DNA of 64,000 bases from Pogonophryne albipinna (taxonomy: Eukaryota > Chordata > Actinopteri > Perciformes > Artedidraconidae), in assembly GCA_028583405.1 (NCBI GenBank), contig CM053263.1, positions 4,755,804 to 4,819,803 of the forward strand. Reading direction: 5' to 3'. The notes beneath the pieces were generated by a model. It did no database searches and was not told the origin of the DNA. It saw only the letters and a list, made by a program, of their open reading frames with translations. Both the position numbers and the translations under genes were made by a program. The number at the start of each line of letters is the position of its first letter. The stretch's first letter is position 1. This document shows positions 1 through 18,151 of the stretch, piece after piece.

Positions 1-462
1 CGTTTAGGAACAAGCTTTTAAAAATATATCTGTGTGCAGCAAAGCGAGAGGAGAAACACTTTTTGAACAAGTTCTTGGAGATGTATTGACATTATGACAT
101 CAAGCAAAGCATCACATTAATCAAACCGAATAAGGGAATTGAATCGCAAGTCGCAGTTATTTAGCTAACAATTCAATTGTAAATGTGTTACTTGTATAAA
201 AGGAATTAGATAAACCATGCATCACAACACAGAGGTTTTGTCAACATATGTATTCTTACAGTGTATAGCCTTACATAACTTAGTCTTTTTATTACACATT
301 TCCACCTTAAATCAGGCTCTAAACTGCCACATCTAGATTTCATCGAAATGTTCCAATTTCATTCAGTGTTTCTAGTTCAACACCTCATCAATCACATACA
401 ACTACTTTGATGGAACCCCCGTAAGATGCTTTCTATATCTGATAGCTGTTCACCGAACAAAC

Positions 463-767
<305 letters not shown>

Positions 768-945
768 ACATCACTTCTTACAGGCATTCTGAGGGGGTTC
801 TGACCAAATCTCTGACCGTACTATATCTGTAAGAAACAAAAATGAGCTGATAATATTGTGTCAATAATATATATGTCAATATATCAATTGTATATTGTAT
901 ATTGTTCTGCTATCATGAGGAGAGTCTACTTAGAGTTCCTGAACA

Positions 946-947
<2 letters not shown>
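768..947 (+). repeat. 177-bp duplicated segment, copy A
   Basis: From 771 to 947 this matches 4621-4797 without indels and with about three substitutions that I can see. Both copies start directly at the right end of a (CA)n block. Copy A also runs into a second (CA)n block. It holds a short inverted repeat, CTTCTTACAG at its start and CTGTAAGAA near 829-837. Confidence 0.9.
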
Positions 948-1023
<76 letters not shown>

Positions 1024-1043
1024 CACACAGTCACACACACAGT
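947..1043. repeat. (AC)n microsatellite with imperfect AGTC-interrupted end
   Basis: Pure AC steps run to 1020, followed by degenerate AGTCACAC units to about 1043. Confidence 0.95.
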
Positions 1044-1648
1044 CACCTTCAAACACCCAATCTGTTCAGCAATTCATTCAAAAGGTGCTGCACAAAGAGT
1101 CTTTCACATTAGTAGCGCTCTACACAATCCACCCTCCCACACACCAACAAACACACCGTATTAATGCACAAACACAGCAGTCACAACACGAGCCACAACA
1201 CCTTCGTAAATAAACCTGAACATACAAATATCTGTGGTCACTTTGTGAGAGAGTGTGTAAACCTTGTTAGAGTGTGTTTGCCTCACTGTGAGCTGAACAA
1301 GGTGTTGTGTTTGTCTTCCACTGTCACCTATGTGTTTCCAGTGACAACAAACACTTGCTTTACTTATTTCAAATAACAACCAGAGCCAGATTTATCAAGA
1401 ATTTATCTCCAGTAACCATTATTTTATAATCTCACTGTAACACGGAATCAAATGACTGGGAGTCATTTTGGACGGGGTTACTAGTTAAGGACAGAAATTA
1501 AGATTATGCATCGTCAAGCACGTTTAAGCCATTTCCTTTGGGAGATTTACTGCCCATTCGTTCTAAACTCCATCTACAGCAACATGGGAAACTAATTTGA
1601 ACCCAGTGGTTGTACCTGCAGCCCACCTACAACCTGTGGATGCACAAA

Positions 1649-1963
1649 GTTTGCAATTAGCTAAAAGAGAGCATCAAGCTAGCAGCTAGCGACTAAGCTA
1701 ATTTTCTCAGGAGTTGGTGAAAATGAGAAAAAAATTAACTGGATTTACAGTTTATGTTACTTAATCTAGCTGGCAGTGTAAACCAGCATCTGTATGCTTT
1801 GTATACATGAATTGAAGGTGTTTTAAGTTTATTTACCATAGGTGTAATATAAAACCCAGCTCTTCGACAATAATAACAAATTGGATCATCATCTTCCTCT
1901 TAACAATCTTGATGAGGAGAAACTGCCCTTATTTTTGATGCTCTCTTTTAGCTAATTGCAAAC
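1649..1963. repeat. Structure bounded by a perfect 29-bp inverted repeat
   Basis: Bases 1649-1677 (GTTTGCAATTAGCTAAAAGA...) are the exact reverse complement of 1935-1963, with a 257-bp AT-rich spacer. This looks like a MITE or hairpin-ended repeat. The AGCTAGCAGCTAGCGACTAA sequence after the left arm is one I associate with common fish repeats. No target duplication was found, so the true ends may lie further out. Confidence 0.6.
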
Positions 1964-4797
<2,834 letters not shown>

Positions 4798-5443
4798 ATC
4801 AGCTACCCCGTCTAAGGCATTCTGGGAAACACTGCAGTGCATCAGCTTTACACCAAAACACATTATACAGCCTGAGGAGTCCCCAGGTTACGCTGTGACC
4901 TGCGACACCACAGAATCTCATTTTCACTTACTCCCATGAATCATGAAATCCCATTCACACCTACTGTCCACAACTCAAGTCTCTCCATCCTACTTTCCTC
5001 ACAGATGTGTCACTCTCTTCTGTTTTTTTCTTTCTGAACCAAATATAGTGGCAAGTAAATCCAGTGCAGTATGGCTGATATACGTAGTTAAAGGGGGGGA
5101 AATATCAAACTAAGTCCCAGTAAGTTTGTGACCATAAAATCAGTTGCTATTTCCACAGTATATTTGAAAATGTACAAAAGACATGAATATTTAAATATAT
5201 CAATGGACATTTGAGACATTCAAACTGTAGGACAAAGTGTTGTTTATGATCTCTCTCACTTTATCAGCCTCTAGCAAATCCCTAATTAGCTGAACTCATA
5301 CTTGCAAATTGGCTCATGTGTTTTTGCATATTTAGCAAAATAACAGCTTTCTTCTACAAACCTCATCGTTAGCAATTTTGTTCATTTGAATATACAAAAA
5401 ACAACCCAAATCAGACAGTCCTTCCAGGGAACAACCAATAAAA

Positions 5444-5819
5444 TACGATGGTGTGTTAAAAGCGTACGAAGACGCCTGCGCTGCTAAACTAGCGGCGAAT
5501 CCAAAGCCAGCTGCAAAGGCACCGGGGCTTTTACCTATCGACGAGGCTTTTGAAAAAGGCAAGAACTTTATTTGGGAAAATAAATATGGTCACTTTGAAG
5601 AGTCAAAACTGTTCTTGGCTTTGTTTTGTTCATAGTAGTAATGCTCATGTCATTTGCTCACTACTAGTCTCTTTTTTACCACCAGGTGTGCAAAAACTAC
5701 AGGTACATTTAATATATATATATATATTATATTATTATCGGTTATCGGTATCGGTCTTGAGAAGCAGGAAGTTATCTGTATCGGTATCGGTTTCAAAAAA
5801 ACAATATCATGCATCCCTA
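5444..5819 (+). mobile_element. hAT element fragment (one terminus, truncated BED-transposase exon)
   Basis: This is the same family as the complete element at 27217-28061, but only the transposase-sense 3' half is present. Codons at 5455-5633 read LKAYEDACAAKLAANPKPAA and continue to FLALFCS and a stop, nearly identical to the other copy. Downstream are the ATATAT tract, the CGGTATCGGT repeats and the terminus ATCATGCATCCCTA. The other terminus and the BED finger are missing, and no target duplication is visible. Confidence 0.85.
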
Positions 5820-8074
5820 ATTATTTGTGAAATAAGCTGCGGAAAACTGAAGTATCGACTCAGTCAGTGACTAATGCCCTCAGAGGACAAACATCAGTGG
5901 ATAAGTTCAGAAGGTCAAGAGGCCACATCACAGGAAGTCATTTATCTTCGGGTCGAACTGACCTCTGCTGCACAAGTGAACACCAACGGCTGCTGTCAGG
6001 GGCAGTGGGTCACACACACACACACACATGTTTAATGACTGACCCCACTCTTTACACACACTAGCCAATAATTAAAACAAGACACCAGTAATCGATAGCT
6101 GCACTACTCCCGACCCCCGCTGGGAGCTTATTGATGAAGTTTGAATTGTGATCGTTTGGTTGTCCTGAGGGTGAGTGCATTGGGAAATCACCAAGAGATA
6201 GGAGGCATTGTTTAAAAGAAATCTGATAATGTACTTGTTCATACACATTTTCCTGCAATTTTACATTATTTTGTAAGTGTATTTTGAATTCAAGATGTTC
6301 TTCCACATACAAAGTAGGATGTATAAGTGGTGTGGTGATCGTTTTTAGGTTCATGGGTGTGGGATCTGTTTCCAATGGGCTCCCTCCTCACACTGTCGCA
6401 TAGAGAAGACTAATGCCTGCATTTGCATTAGACTCATGTAATACTGCATGCTGGGCAACAGTTAGATTATTGTCACATGCACAATAGCTACAGTGTAGAT
6501 ATGTCGATGAAAAACTTAAGTCCCAGGCTCCTTTAATAATGCAACATAAATATATACGAGACATAAAACTATACAAATAGTGTAAAAAGAAACAGAATAC
6601 TGTGCAAGAGAGTGTGGCAAGTGACACATTTGCAAGTAAATGTGTAGCAAACTGTATTCAATTTAAAATATAATTAGATGAGCTTAAAACAGAATGTAAA
6701 ATTAAATACTGTAAAGTCATTAAATACAGTTTATTGTAATAATAAATACAGATACTTTACTGAGGCATTCACTTGCTCACTATATGCTGTAAAAGATATC
6801 GGGTAGACAATATGCTGTGCTCTTTATTATTACATTTGAGAATCAACCATAATAACATAATAAAGATGTCCACTAGCTCTGTGGGAAACACTGCACATAA
6901 AGAACCCAACTGCCCCTGACCTTTGACCTCTGTCATACACTGATAGCTCACTCTGTCAGGATGAAAAGGCGATGGGGGTTCAGAGGAAGGAAGAGAGATG
7001 GCAGCAAAGGAGAAAGATGGAAAGAAAACATATATCTAATTTATTATCTTGAAGGGCGTCAAAGAAAAGAAAAATAAGAATCAGTTAGAGCGTGAGACGG
7101 CCAGATATAACAGAAGCATCTGAAGACAGCTGAATAAACTGTCTACATAAGCAGATCCAGCTCCATCAGAGCAGTCCGTCTTGACTCTTAAACAATCTGG
7201 AGGTCTGTCTCTCAGGCTCAGCCCACCTCCTTGAATAGAGATGGAAACATGGCTCCTCTGTCCTGAGCTCACTGTGCACCATCCCATCTGAATATCACGA
7301 GTCCTGATATTATCCCCATAACGTGAATAAATGCTTTTTTTCCACCGTCATCATAATAAGTCAACATATAGAGTAGTAGGAGCTGCTTTCTCACTGTAGC
7401 AAGCAACATATACATTCCCAAGACACATGCAAAAGATGATGCTTGCATTGAAAACTAAAATATATATGTGTATTAAGGCTGTAACTCGCCTGATAAGTTG
7501 ACCAGTAGTCGCTTATTTCACATATTTATTAGCAGACTGGGTTAAACAGGAAATGTTGTTCTTCATATTTCAGCATACAGGATATAACAACAAAGGTACA
7601 AAAAACATTGCATTTTGCACTTGGCAGAGCAACTCAAGAGCCATACAAAAATGTGTGAAACCTCAACTAAAGAGCTGGCTGTTTAAACAAAGGAGAGGAG
7701 AGGAAAACAAAGGCTGTAAAAATGTAAATAATTAAATATGTATAGCATGATAAGCCCCCTTGATGACACCAGATTTGGTAACGCTTTGAAAAAATATTAC
7801 ATATATGTTGATAACTTTTTCTTACAATTAGTTGTTATGATGCGTCAAAACTACTTCTAGCTAAATATAAAAGCTTTTATTTTCTTTCAATTGATGTACC
7901 AGCTCTTTAATTTAATATGGTCACTTTTGAAAATAAAGTATATATACTGCTACTTTTTTACCATGGTGTACTTACTGCTATTAGTTTATTTTACTTCTTA
8001 TGTTTTTTATTATTAATAACATGTCCATACTTAGTTATTTTTTAATATGCAAGTCTGTTGCCTTTACTTTATCT
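5820..8074. other. No gene seen
   Basis: AT-rich sequence with one short CA tract (6011-6028). Open frames up to 104 codons show no recognisable motif. Confidence 0.5.
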
Positions 8075-8147
8075 GCGCTATACCTTTGCTGTCGTAATAA
8101 TGTAAATGTCACTGTGGCAGGACAATTAAAGGACTTCTGATTCTGAC
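8075..8147 (+). repeat. LINE 3'-end remnant (Rex1/CR1-like tail)
   Basis: The sequence CTGTGGCAGGACAATTAAAG followed by GACTTCTGATTCTGAC resembles the 3' tails of fish CR1/Rex1-type LINEs, which end in an ATAAAG-like motif and short GATTCT repeats. The upstream part is not preserved. Identification is by memory of the tail motif. Confidence 0.4.
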
Positions 8148-8784
8148 TTGCTTCTTTAGTGCAGGACTTGTATACTGCAGTAAAAACAAGGCTATAGTGA
8201 GTAAAATGTGACAAGATAATAAAGTATCCTGAATTGTCCTGGGGTCCAGAGGGATAGAAGACAAAACAAGACTGGAGGACACAACAAGAGAGACATAGTT
8301 TCCTCCGCTCTCTTTAATCAAACTGAGGGGAGCGGAGGTGAAGAACTGGCCACTGTCTGCTTCACCGATGCCACTATTGATTTAGACTGCAGCCTTTCCA
8401 ATCAGTCACAATCTGCAGAGCTACAAACAATCTGTCCGAGTGTGTGTATGAACTGTATGTGTGTGCTATTCTCCTCGGAGTAAGTAAGTGACAGAAAGCC
8501 TTAGATCTCCACTTAACAACAGCCAGCCACAAATCCATCCGCCCCAGCATCGATTCAGATCTGAGGCATTAAGGATGGGAAACGTCAGCTTTGGACCTGG
8601 ACCTAAATGGGTAAAGTAATCTATAGAGTAGACTGGAACGATCGATGCATTTATACTGTAGAACTACTGAGGAGAAGTTTTAAGACTTTGTGACATCCTG
8701 CAGGGTTGTTTAAAGAATCGAAGTAAAATTGATTCACTATTTGGCACATCTGACCACATTTCTGCACAGCCCTCATAGCCCTCG

Positions 8785-9012
8785 CTTGTCACATATCTGC
8801 TGTATCTGCTGAGGAGACTGAGGTCTTTAGGGCAGGGGGCCCTCTTGCAGACCTTCTATGACTCTGTTGTGGCATCATCCATCTTTTATGTGCGGCCTGC
8901 TGGGGCAGCAGCATCTCAGCTGTTGACAGGAAGAGACTGAACAGACTGGTAAAGAAGGCTGGCTCTGTCCTGGGGAGTCCTCTGGATGTGCAATATGCAA
9001 TATATGTATATA
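8785..9012 (+). pseudogene. Rex1-like LINE, reverse transcriptase C-terminal fragment (left of Tc1 insertion)
   Basis: In one frame the sequence reads LLRRLRSLGQGALLQTFYDS then VVASSIFY. After a one-base shift near 8890 it reads CWGSSISAVDRKRLNRLVKK, continuing AGSVLGSPLDV. This is the post-RT C-terminal region of Rex1/CR1-clade LINE ORF2 as I know it. The frameshift shows it is dead. It is interrupted at 9013 by the Tc1 element, and its 3' part resumes after 10617. Confidence 0.7.
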
Positions 9013-10617
9013 CAGTGGAGCAAAAAAGTATTTAGTCAGCCACCAATTGTGCAAGTTCTCCCACTTAAAAAGATGAGAAAGGCCTGTAATTTTCATCCTA
9101 GGTACACTTCAACTATGAGAGACAGAATGGGGGGAAAGAATCCAGGAAATCACATTGTAGGATTTTTAATGAATTAATTGGTAAATTCCTCGGTAAACTA
9201 AGTATTTGGTCACCTACAAACAAACAAGATTTCTGGCTCTCACAGACCTGTAACTTCTTCTTTAAGAGCCTCCTCTGTCCTCCACTTGTTAACTGTATTA
9301 ATGGCACCTGTTTGAACTCGTTATCAGTATAAAAGACAGCTGTCCACAACCTCAAACAGTCACACTCCAAACTCCACTATGGCCAAGACCAAAGAGCTGT
9401 CAAAGGACACAAGAAACAAAATTGTAGACCTGCACCAGGCTGGGAAGACTGAATCTGCAATAGGTAAGCAGCTTGGTGTGAAGAAATCAACTGTGGGAGC
9501 AATTATTAGAAAATGGAAGACATACAAGACCACTGATAATCTCCCTCGATCTGGGGCTCCACGCAAGATCTCACCCCGTGGGGTCAAAATGATCACAAGA
9601 ACGGTGAGCAAAAATCCAAGAACCACACAGGGGGACCTAGTCAATGACCTGCAGAGAGCTGGGACCAAAGTAACAAAGGCTACCATCAGTAACACACTAC
9701 GCCGCCAGGGACTCAAATCCTGCAGTGCCAGACGTGTCCCCCTGCTTAAGCCAGTACATGTCCAGGCCCGTCTGAAGTTTGCTAGAGAGCATTTAGATGA
9801 TCCAGAAGAGGATTGGGAGAATGTCATATGGTCAGATGAAACCAAAATAGAACTTTTTGGTAAAAACTCAACTAGACGTGTTTGGAGGAGAAAGAATGCT
9901 GAGTTGCATCCAAAGAACACCATACCTACTGTGAAACATGGGGGTGGAATCATCATGCTTTGGGGGTGTTTTTCTGCAAAGGGACCAGGACGACTGATCC
10001 GTGTAAAGGAAAGAATGAATGGGGCCATGTATCGTGAGATTTTGAGTGACAACCTCCTTCCATCAGCAAGGGCATTGAAGATGAAACGTGGCTGGGTCTT
10101 TCAGCATGACAATAATCCCAAACACACCGCCCGGGCAACGAAGGAGTAGCTTCGTAAGAAGCATTTCAAGGTCCTTGAGTGGCCTAGCCAGTCTCCAGAT
10201 CTCAACCCCATAGAAAATCTTTGTAGGGAGTTGAAAGTCTGTGTTGCCCAGTAACAGCCCCAAAACATCACTGCTCGAGAGGAGATCTGCATGGAGGAAT
10301 GGGCCAAAATACCAGTAACAGTGTGTGAAAACCTTGTGAAGACTTACAGAAAACATTTGACCTCTGTCATTGCCAACAAAGGGTATATAACAAAGTATTG
10401 AGATGAACTTTTGTTATTGACCAAATACTTATTTTCCACCATAATTTGCAAATAAATTCATTAAAAATCTGACAATGTGATTTTCTGGATTTTTTTTTCT
10501 TCTAATTTTCTCTCTCATAGTTGAGGTATACCTAGGATGAAAATTACAGGCCTCTCATCTTTTTAAGTGGGAGAACTTGCACAATTGGTGGCTGACTAAA
10601 TACTTTTTGCCCCACTG
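9013..10617 (+). mobile_element. Full-length Tc1-like transposon (1605 bp, inside the LINE)
   Basis: TA dinucleotides flank both ends (9011-9012, 10618-10619). The ends are long inverted repeats of about 180 bp (roughly 9013-9190 and 10440-10617). The left begins CAGTGGAGCAAAAAAGTATT and the right, reversed, CAGTGGGGCAAAAAGTATTT; they differ by a few substitutions and small indels. Between them lies one transposase frame. Length, TA target site and DD34E transposase all fit Tc1. The element is non-autonomous because the transposase has two stops. Confidence 0.95.
9379..10401 (+). pseudogene. Tc1 transposase, full length with two in-frame stops
   Basis: The frame runs 340 codons from ATG at 9379 to TGA at 10399-10401 with no frameshift, the normal Tc1 length. 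An N-terminal paired-type helix-turn-helix DNA-binding region (about residues 8-115) is followed by the DDE catalytic domain. The triad is Asp153 ([11 protein letters not shown]), Asp244 ([11 protein letters not shown]) and Glu279 (SPDLNPIEN); the 34-residue spacing between the last two is the DD34E signature. [15 protein letters not shown] is the usual glycine-rich segment. Premature stops are TAG at codon 257 (10147-10149), where relatives have Trp, and TAA at codon 292 (10252-10254). The first stop removes the catalytic Glu, so no active enzyme can be made. The otherwise intact frame suggests recent loss. Confidence 0.95.
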
Positions 10618-10850
10618 TATATACTGTAAATATCTGTACAATATATACTTCCACCTTTAATACCATCACCTGGCTGCTATCTTAAAACTGGTACTGGATG
10701 TGTTTTTTGTAATTTGTGTAATTTCTCCTTTTATTTGTAATGTTTGTATCATGCTTTTACATTTTATTAGGCTATATTTGGCTCTTAACTTATTGTAACT
10801 ATGTTAAGCTCGCCTCTATGGGACGAATAAAGGTTTTATGATTCTGATTG
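10618..10850 (+). repeat. Rex1-like LINE 3' UTR (right of Tc1 insertion)
   Basis: The sequence continues the interrupted LINE. It is T-rich and ends GGGACGAATAAAGG then TTTTATGATTCTGATTG, the tail type seen in fish Rex1/CR1 elements. With the Tc1 removed it joins directly to 9012. Confidence 0.6.
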
Positions 10851-13654
<2,804 letters not shown>

Positions 13655-13800
13655 GAGGAGATTGATAGCTTAGCTTAGCTTAGCACATAGACTGGAAACA
13701 GCTAGCCTAGTCTGTCAAAATGTAACAACATGCGACTAAAGGCAGCTCATGAGCTCACAACATGGTATTTATTCTTTGTTTAATGAAACCAGAAGAAAAA
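13655..13800 (+). repeat. Dispersed fish repeat with TTAGC units
   Basis: AGCTTAGCTTAGCTTAGCAC followed by ATAGACTGGAAACAGCTAGC and then TTTGTTTAATGAAACC matches the plan of a repeat I know to be abundant in percomorph genomes. Its class is uncertain to me and no termini are visible. Confidence 0.4.
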
Positions 13801-14823
13801 AATCCAATGTCCCGAAATGTTCTGTTTCTTTCCCTTTCCTTTAAAGAATCAGGGCATGTTTTCTTTGTGCAATCGGAGATTCAAAACATTCTGCATCTTA
13901 ACAAGAAACAGCTCGGACCAGGCTGTGCTTGCAGTGGATTGTGTTCAAGGCCACTAATCTTCTTTTGTTCTACTTTTTTTTCCAGTGTGAACGCACACAC
14001 ACAATTCTCTGATGCCCAATAATGAGGTGAAATGAAACTTGGATGATCCCTGAGGGGAAACCAGAGGATCAATAATGGATTAAAGCTACACAGATAGGTC
14101 GGTGGGTCATTGCCATATTGTCTGTGATGACATCATATATTAAGCCTAAGTATGGATTTCTAGATAGTTTGATAGCAATCTTGTATCTGCTGTCATAAAT
14201 CCAGCCTAACCATTTCCAGCCTTCCTGGCTTCATGTTGAACCAACAGATGAGAGTAGTATCAATTTTCACATCAAACTCAAGCAATTTAGTGTATATACC
14301 AACATGTCAAACAGTACCTTCTTCGGGGACTGGGAAGGAAGAGAAGAAGTGGCTAATGCTCAAGCAATGCTTTGACAGACCACAGCAATCCCTCAAACCA
14401 AAGAAACCAAACAGCTACAAATGGTTTTGTCTTTACACAATACAGAGATTCATATTCTGTTTTTGCGAGTATGAGGAGTCATTTTTTCTGTTTAAGAAAA
14501 GGAGGAACATATTCTGGTTTTACTTGTAACCAAGGCTCCCCTAAGGCCACTGGCAACACATTTCTGTCCAGTCGTCACTCTGAGGACTTCAGGATGGTGA
14601 CAGCTCATTACTTTAACCTTATTTCCATGTAAATACCTTTGTGTCCTGCCGTTACTGGGCACATCTTTTCATTATCTGCTTGTCTTCCATCTCACTCACT
14701 CATTTCCTTGCTGTCACCATCTGTCGCTCTCTAACTTTAAACTAAATTATACATTCCCTTTCACAAGTTTTCCATCTTAGTTGCCATTCTTCCCCTTCTT
14801 GCCAATCACAGACACCCGGGAAA

Positions 14824-14825
<2 letters not shown>

Positions 14826-14857
<32 letters not shown>
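14826..14857. repeat. Short (CA)n microsatellite
   Basis: Sixteen CA units in an otherwise unremarkable stretch (13801-15573) that shows no gene. Confidence 0.95.
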
Positions 14858-14860
<3 letters not shown>

Positions 14861-15571
14861 GCACTGCCAGCTTGTGTTCACACACAGCTGCATGCAATTA
14901 CCCGCCACAAGAAGGTATTTAAAACATGAGACTCTGGTCCCTGCTATTTATCAGATCTATCAAAATAGCTCTTCCATGAATGTGTATAAACCTGCCAAGT
15001 GTGTGTGTGTGTCTGTGTACGAGTGTATACAGCGAGCGGCATCCCGCTTACGATGCACGAGGGGGTGAATGCTGTCTCAGTGTAGTACAGAACGACTTCT
15101 TCCTTTTCTTGTCAACATCAGTCTCTCACCTCTTTGCCTCTGTCTATCGTGGATTTTCTAAGATGCTGTATCCTTGTTTCAAGTGCAAATGTGTAGGATG
15201 CTGCCATTTCATATTCATCAGAACGAGACCCCCATTAACACTGTCGAGTAGATGCACTTGTCCAGTTAACCTTTTCATTGCAAGTCCTTGAACTGAGACG
15301 AGAATAAACATTTCAAGTCCTAGTTAAATGGATCATCACTCAGGTTGAGTTAAACTGATTCAAAATATGAGCTCCCGACAGAGAAGCTCATTAAGGTGAG
15401 AGTCAATCCATTTACTTCAATTACACGTACAGTGAATAAACAGTGACTTCAGCTTTTATCATCTGTAGCTTGGAGGCTGTTTGCAGTAAATCTTTCAAAC
15501 AAATCATCTGAAAAACAGGTACGCACATGATGAATGTACAGTATTGTGGTTTATTTCTCCTAAGATCTGTC

Positions 15572-15886
<315 letters not shown>

Positions 15887-16358
15887 AAAGGAAATGCAGT
15901 TAAATGGATTCCAGCATGTTTCTGATGAAGGTGCATGCGTTAGTCACATCTTTTCTAAATGATCATAATTATTTGTCTTCTTAAAATTGTCCAAATGTGA
16001 TGTATGTATACATTCAGGATGTAATATATATTAGTTTTGGGGAAGTACAGTACTGTACGTCTCACTCCTCGACACCATCATGAAAATGTGTATGCCGTCA
16101 CATTAGTAGCTTAAGTTCACACTGATTTATTACAAGAGAGCCAAGAGAAGCAAACATGAAGTGGACCATGGTGGAGGAAATTCTAAAGATTAACAGCAAG
16201 GTTTTTCTTATTTTCTTAATGAGAAATTGCTAAATTAGAGTATTTGCTAGATCAGTTTCCATAATAAATACATAGATAACATAGCATTTGAATTCACCCT
16301 CATATCACAGAGTATCTACCACCACCACCAAATCCTACAGTCTGCTTTTATGTTGTAT

Positions 16359-16439
16359 AACCGACATTTATAGAAGTAACATTTTAACCGATATTTATAG
16401 AAGTAACATTTTAACCAGCATTTATAGAAGTAACATTTT
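16359..16439. repeat. 27-bp tandem repeat, three copies
   Basis: Units at 16359-16385, 16386-16412 and 16413-16439 share the core ATTTATAGAAGTAACATTTT and differ only at the ACCGACA/ACCGATA/ACCAGCA position. Confidence 0.95.
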
Positions 16440-18149
16440 ATTCTTGTGCTTTTGAGCACCAAACTAGGTGAGGAACAATCAACCGGGAACCACATGTGCT
16501 ATGGGAATGAAATACTTTGAGACACACCTGCAGATGCACAAGACTGACATTCAGAGTCCAGAGGAAACAAATGTCTCTGCTGTGATTCACACAGAGACCC
16601 TTGAAATCACTCAGTCGCTCTCTCAGGCAACAATGGTGGAACAGAGTGCGGTGTAATTCAGAGTGAACAGCAAGGACACGGCCCAGTCATAATCATCTCT
16701 TTACGGACACGCAAGCGGCAACACATTAGATTTGTCATTACAAATCTTAACAGTAACAGGGAGGAAGCAACTGTGAAAAAGGTGCAGACAAACGAGACAA
16801 GAACAGACCGAAGTATAAATCTACAGCCGGCCACATCGAGTGGTCTCTCAGTGTGAGCACGCTGTGTCATTATATATGCAAACTACCCCTTCAGTTTTAC
16901 ACACACTATAAATACATGGCAGAGAAAGACCGTAAACGCCAGTGTGGATGCAGGGAAATGTATCTTGTAAAAAAAAAACGATCATCCAGAGCTTGTAAAC
17001 AACAGATTCTAAATCGGTCGTTTCACCGGTTATTAAGAACACAACCAAACTGTGTGCTTACTGCAGTGCGCATAAAACACTTTTAGTATCTACGCGTAAG
17101 GCATTGGGACTGTCTGTGCAGGCAGCAGACGCCGGTTATGTAAGAAAGAAACGGAGACAGAGAGAGTCGTATTACTCCATGAATTAAGCCATTATCAGTC
17201 CCTGAGCTTCAGTAAACCTTGGTAAGAGGAGAGGTGAACGAGGCCTATAAGGTATTTATGAAGCACTCGGAATCAAAGAGCGATGGCTGTAACTTTGTTT
17301 AATGTGCTCTTGTGGTTTAGAGACTTTTTAAACGCTCTCAAGGAGATTGCAAAGCAGCCACAAACACACAGCCAAATTGTACGTAGAGAAAACCCCAGAA
17401 ATGTTTCACTCAGCTGCAGGAATTCTAGGCAAATTTAACCATTTGCGTCTCACTCTATCTCAGATTCGACCACACCGTGGGAAATGCCCACTTGGCCCCG
17501 GCACAGACAGAGGGCAGCGTGGAAAAACTCCCACACTGATACTGATCTGATACTGTATGTCACAGACACTACGATGATGTGAGATAAATAATGAGCTTGG
17601 TGCTGGTCCCTGAAGTGAGTCATTCTCGGAAAGCAGGAAGTGATGACTGCTCTCTCCACCTGCTCTGCATGACACTTCCTCTTCTCTTATTTGCATTTTT
17701 CAAAACAGACTTGCCTGACTTTCTCCCTCATTCTCAAGCTTCCTGATCATTTGCTTATTACTATAAACTGCCACCTGTTTCATCTGTGTGCAAATGTTTC
17801 TGGTTTTAAATGGAAAATGTGTAAACAGACTCATTTTTCTAATTACCTTAAGAAGTCTGAATACTGTAATGACCTGGATGAATGTTAGCTGGGGTTAAAT
17901 AGACTTCATCACATAGATGAATCACCGTTGCTTGCTACTTGCAGAAACATAGGCTGTTGCGTGGATCACAGTCCATGTGGATCACAGTCCATGTGTTAAG
18001 TGTTAAAACAGGCACAAAGTAATGATGTTGTGTTGCAAATTGCATACAAGTTGCACATTTGATGAAGTATGACAACAACATATGATTGATTACATTATGA
18101 GACGCTTCACTCATGTTAGAGAACTGCTGCTTCTGGAACATTGGTATTA
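16440..18149. other. No gene seen
   Basis: Contains one 16-bp tandem duplication (17961-17992, unit GTGGATCACAGTCCAT). Open frames are short and without motif. Confidence 0.5.
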
Positions 18150-18151
18150 TA

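Noticed and set aside
9360..10052. 230-codon minus-strand frame
   Set aside because: It is antisense to the Tc1 transposase, which has the real motifs.
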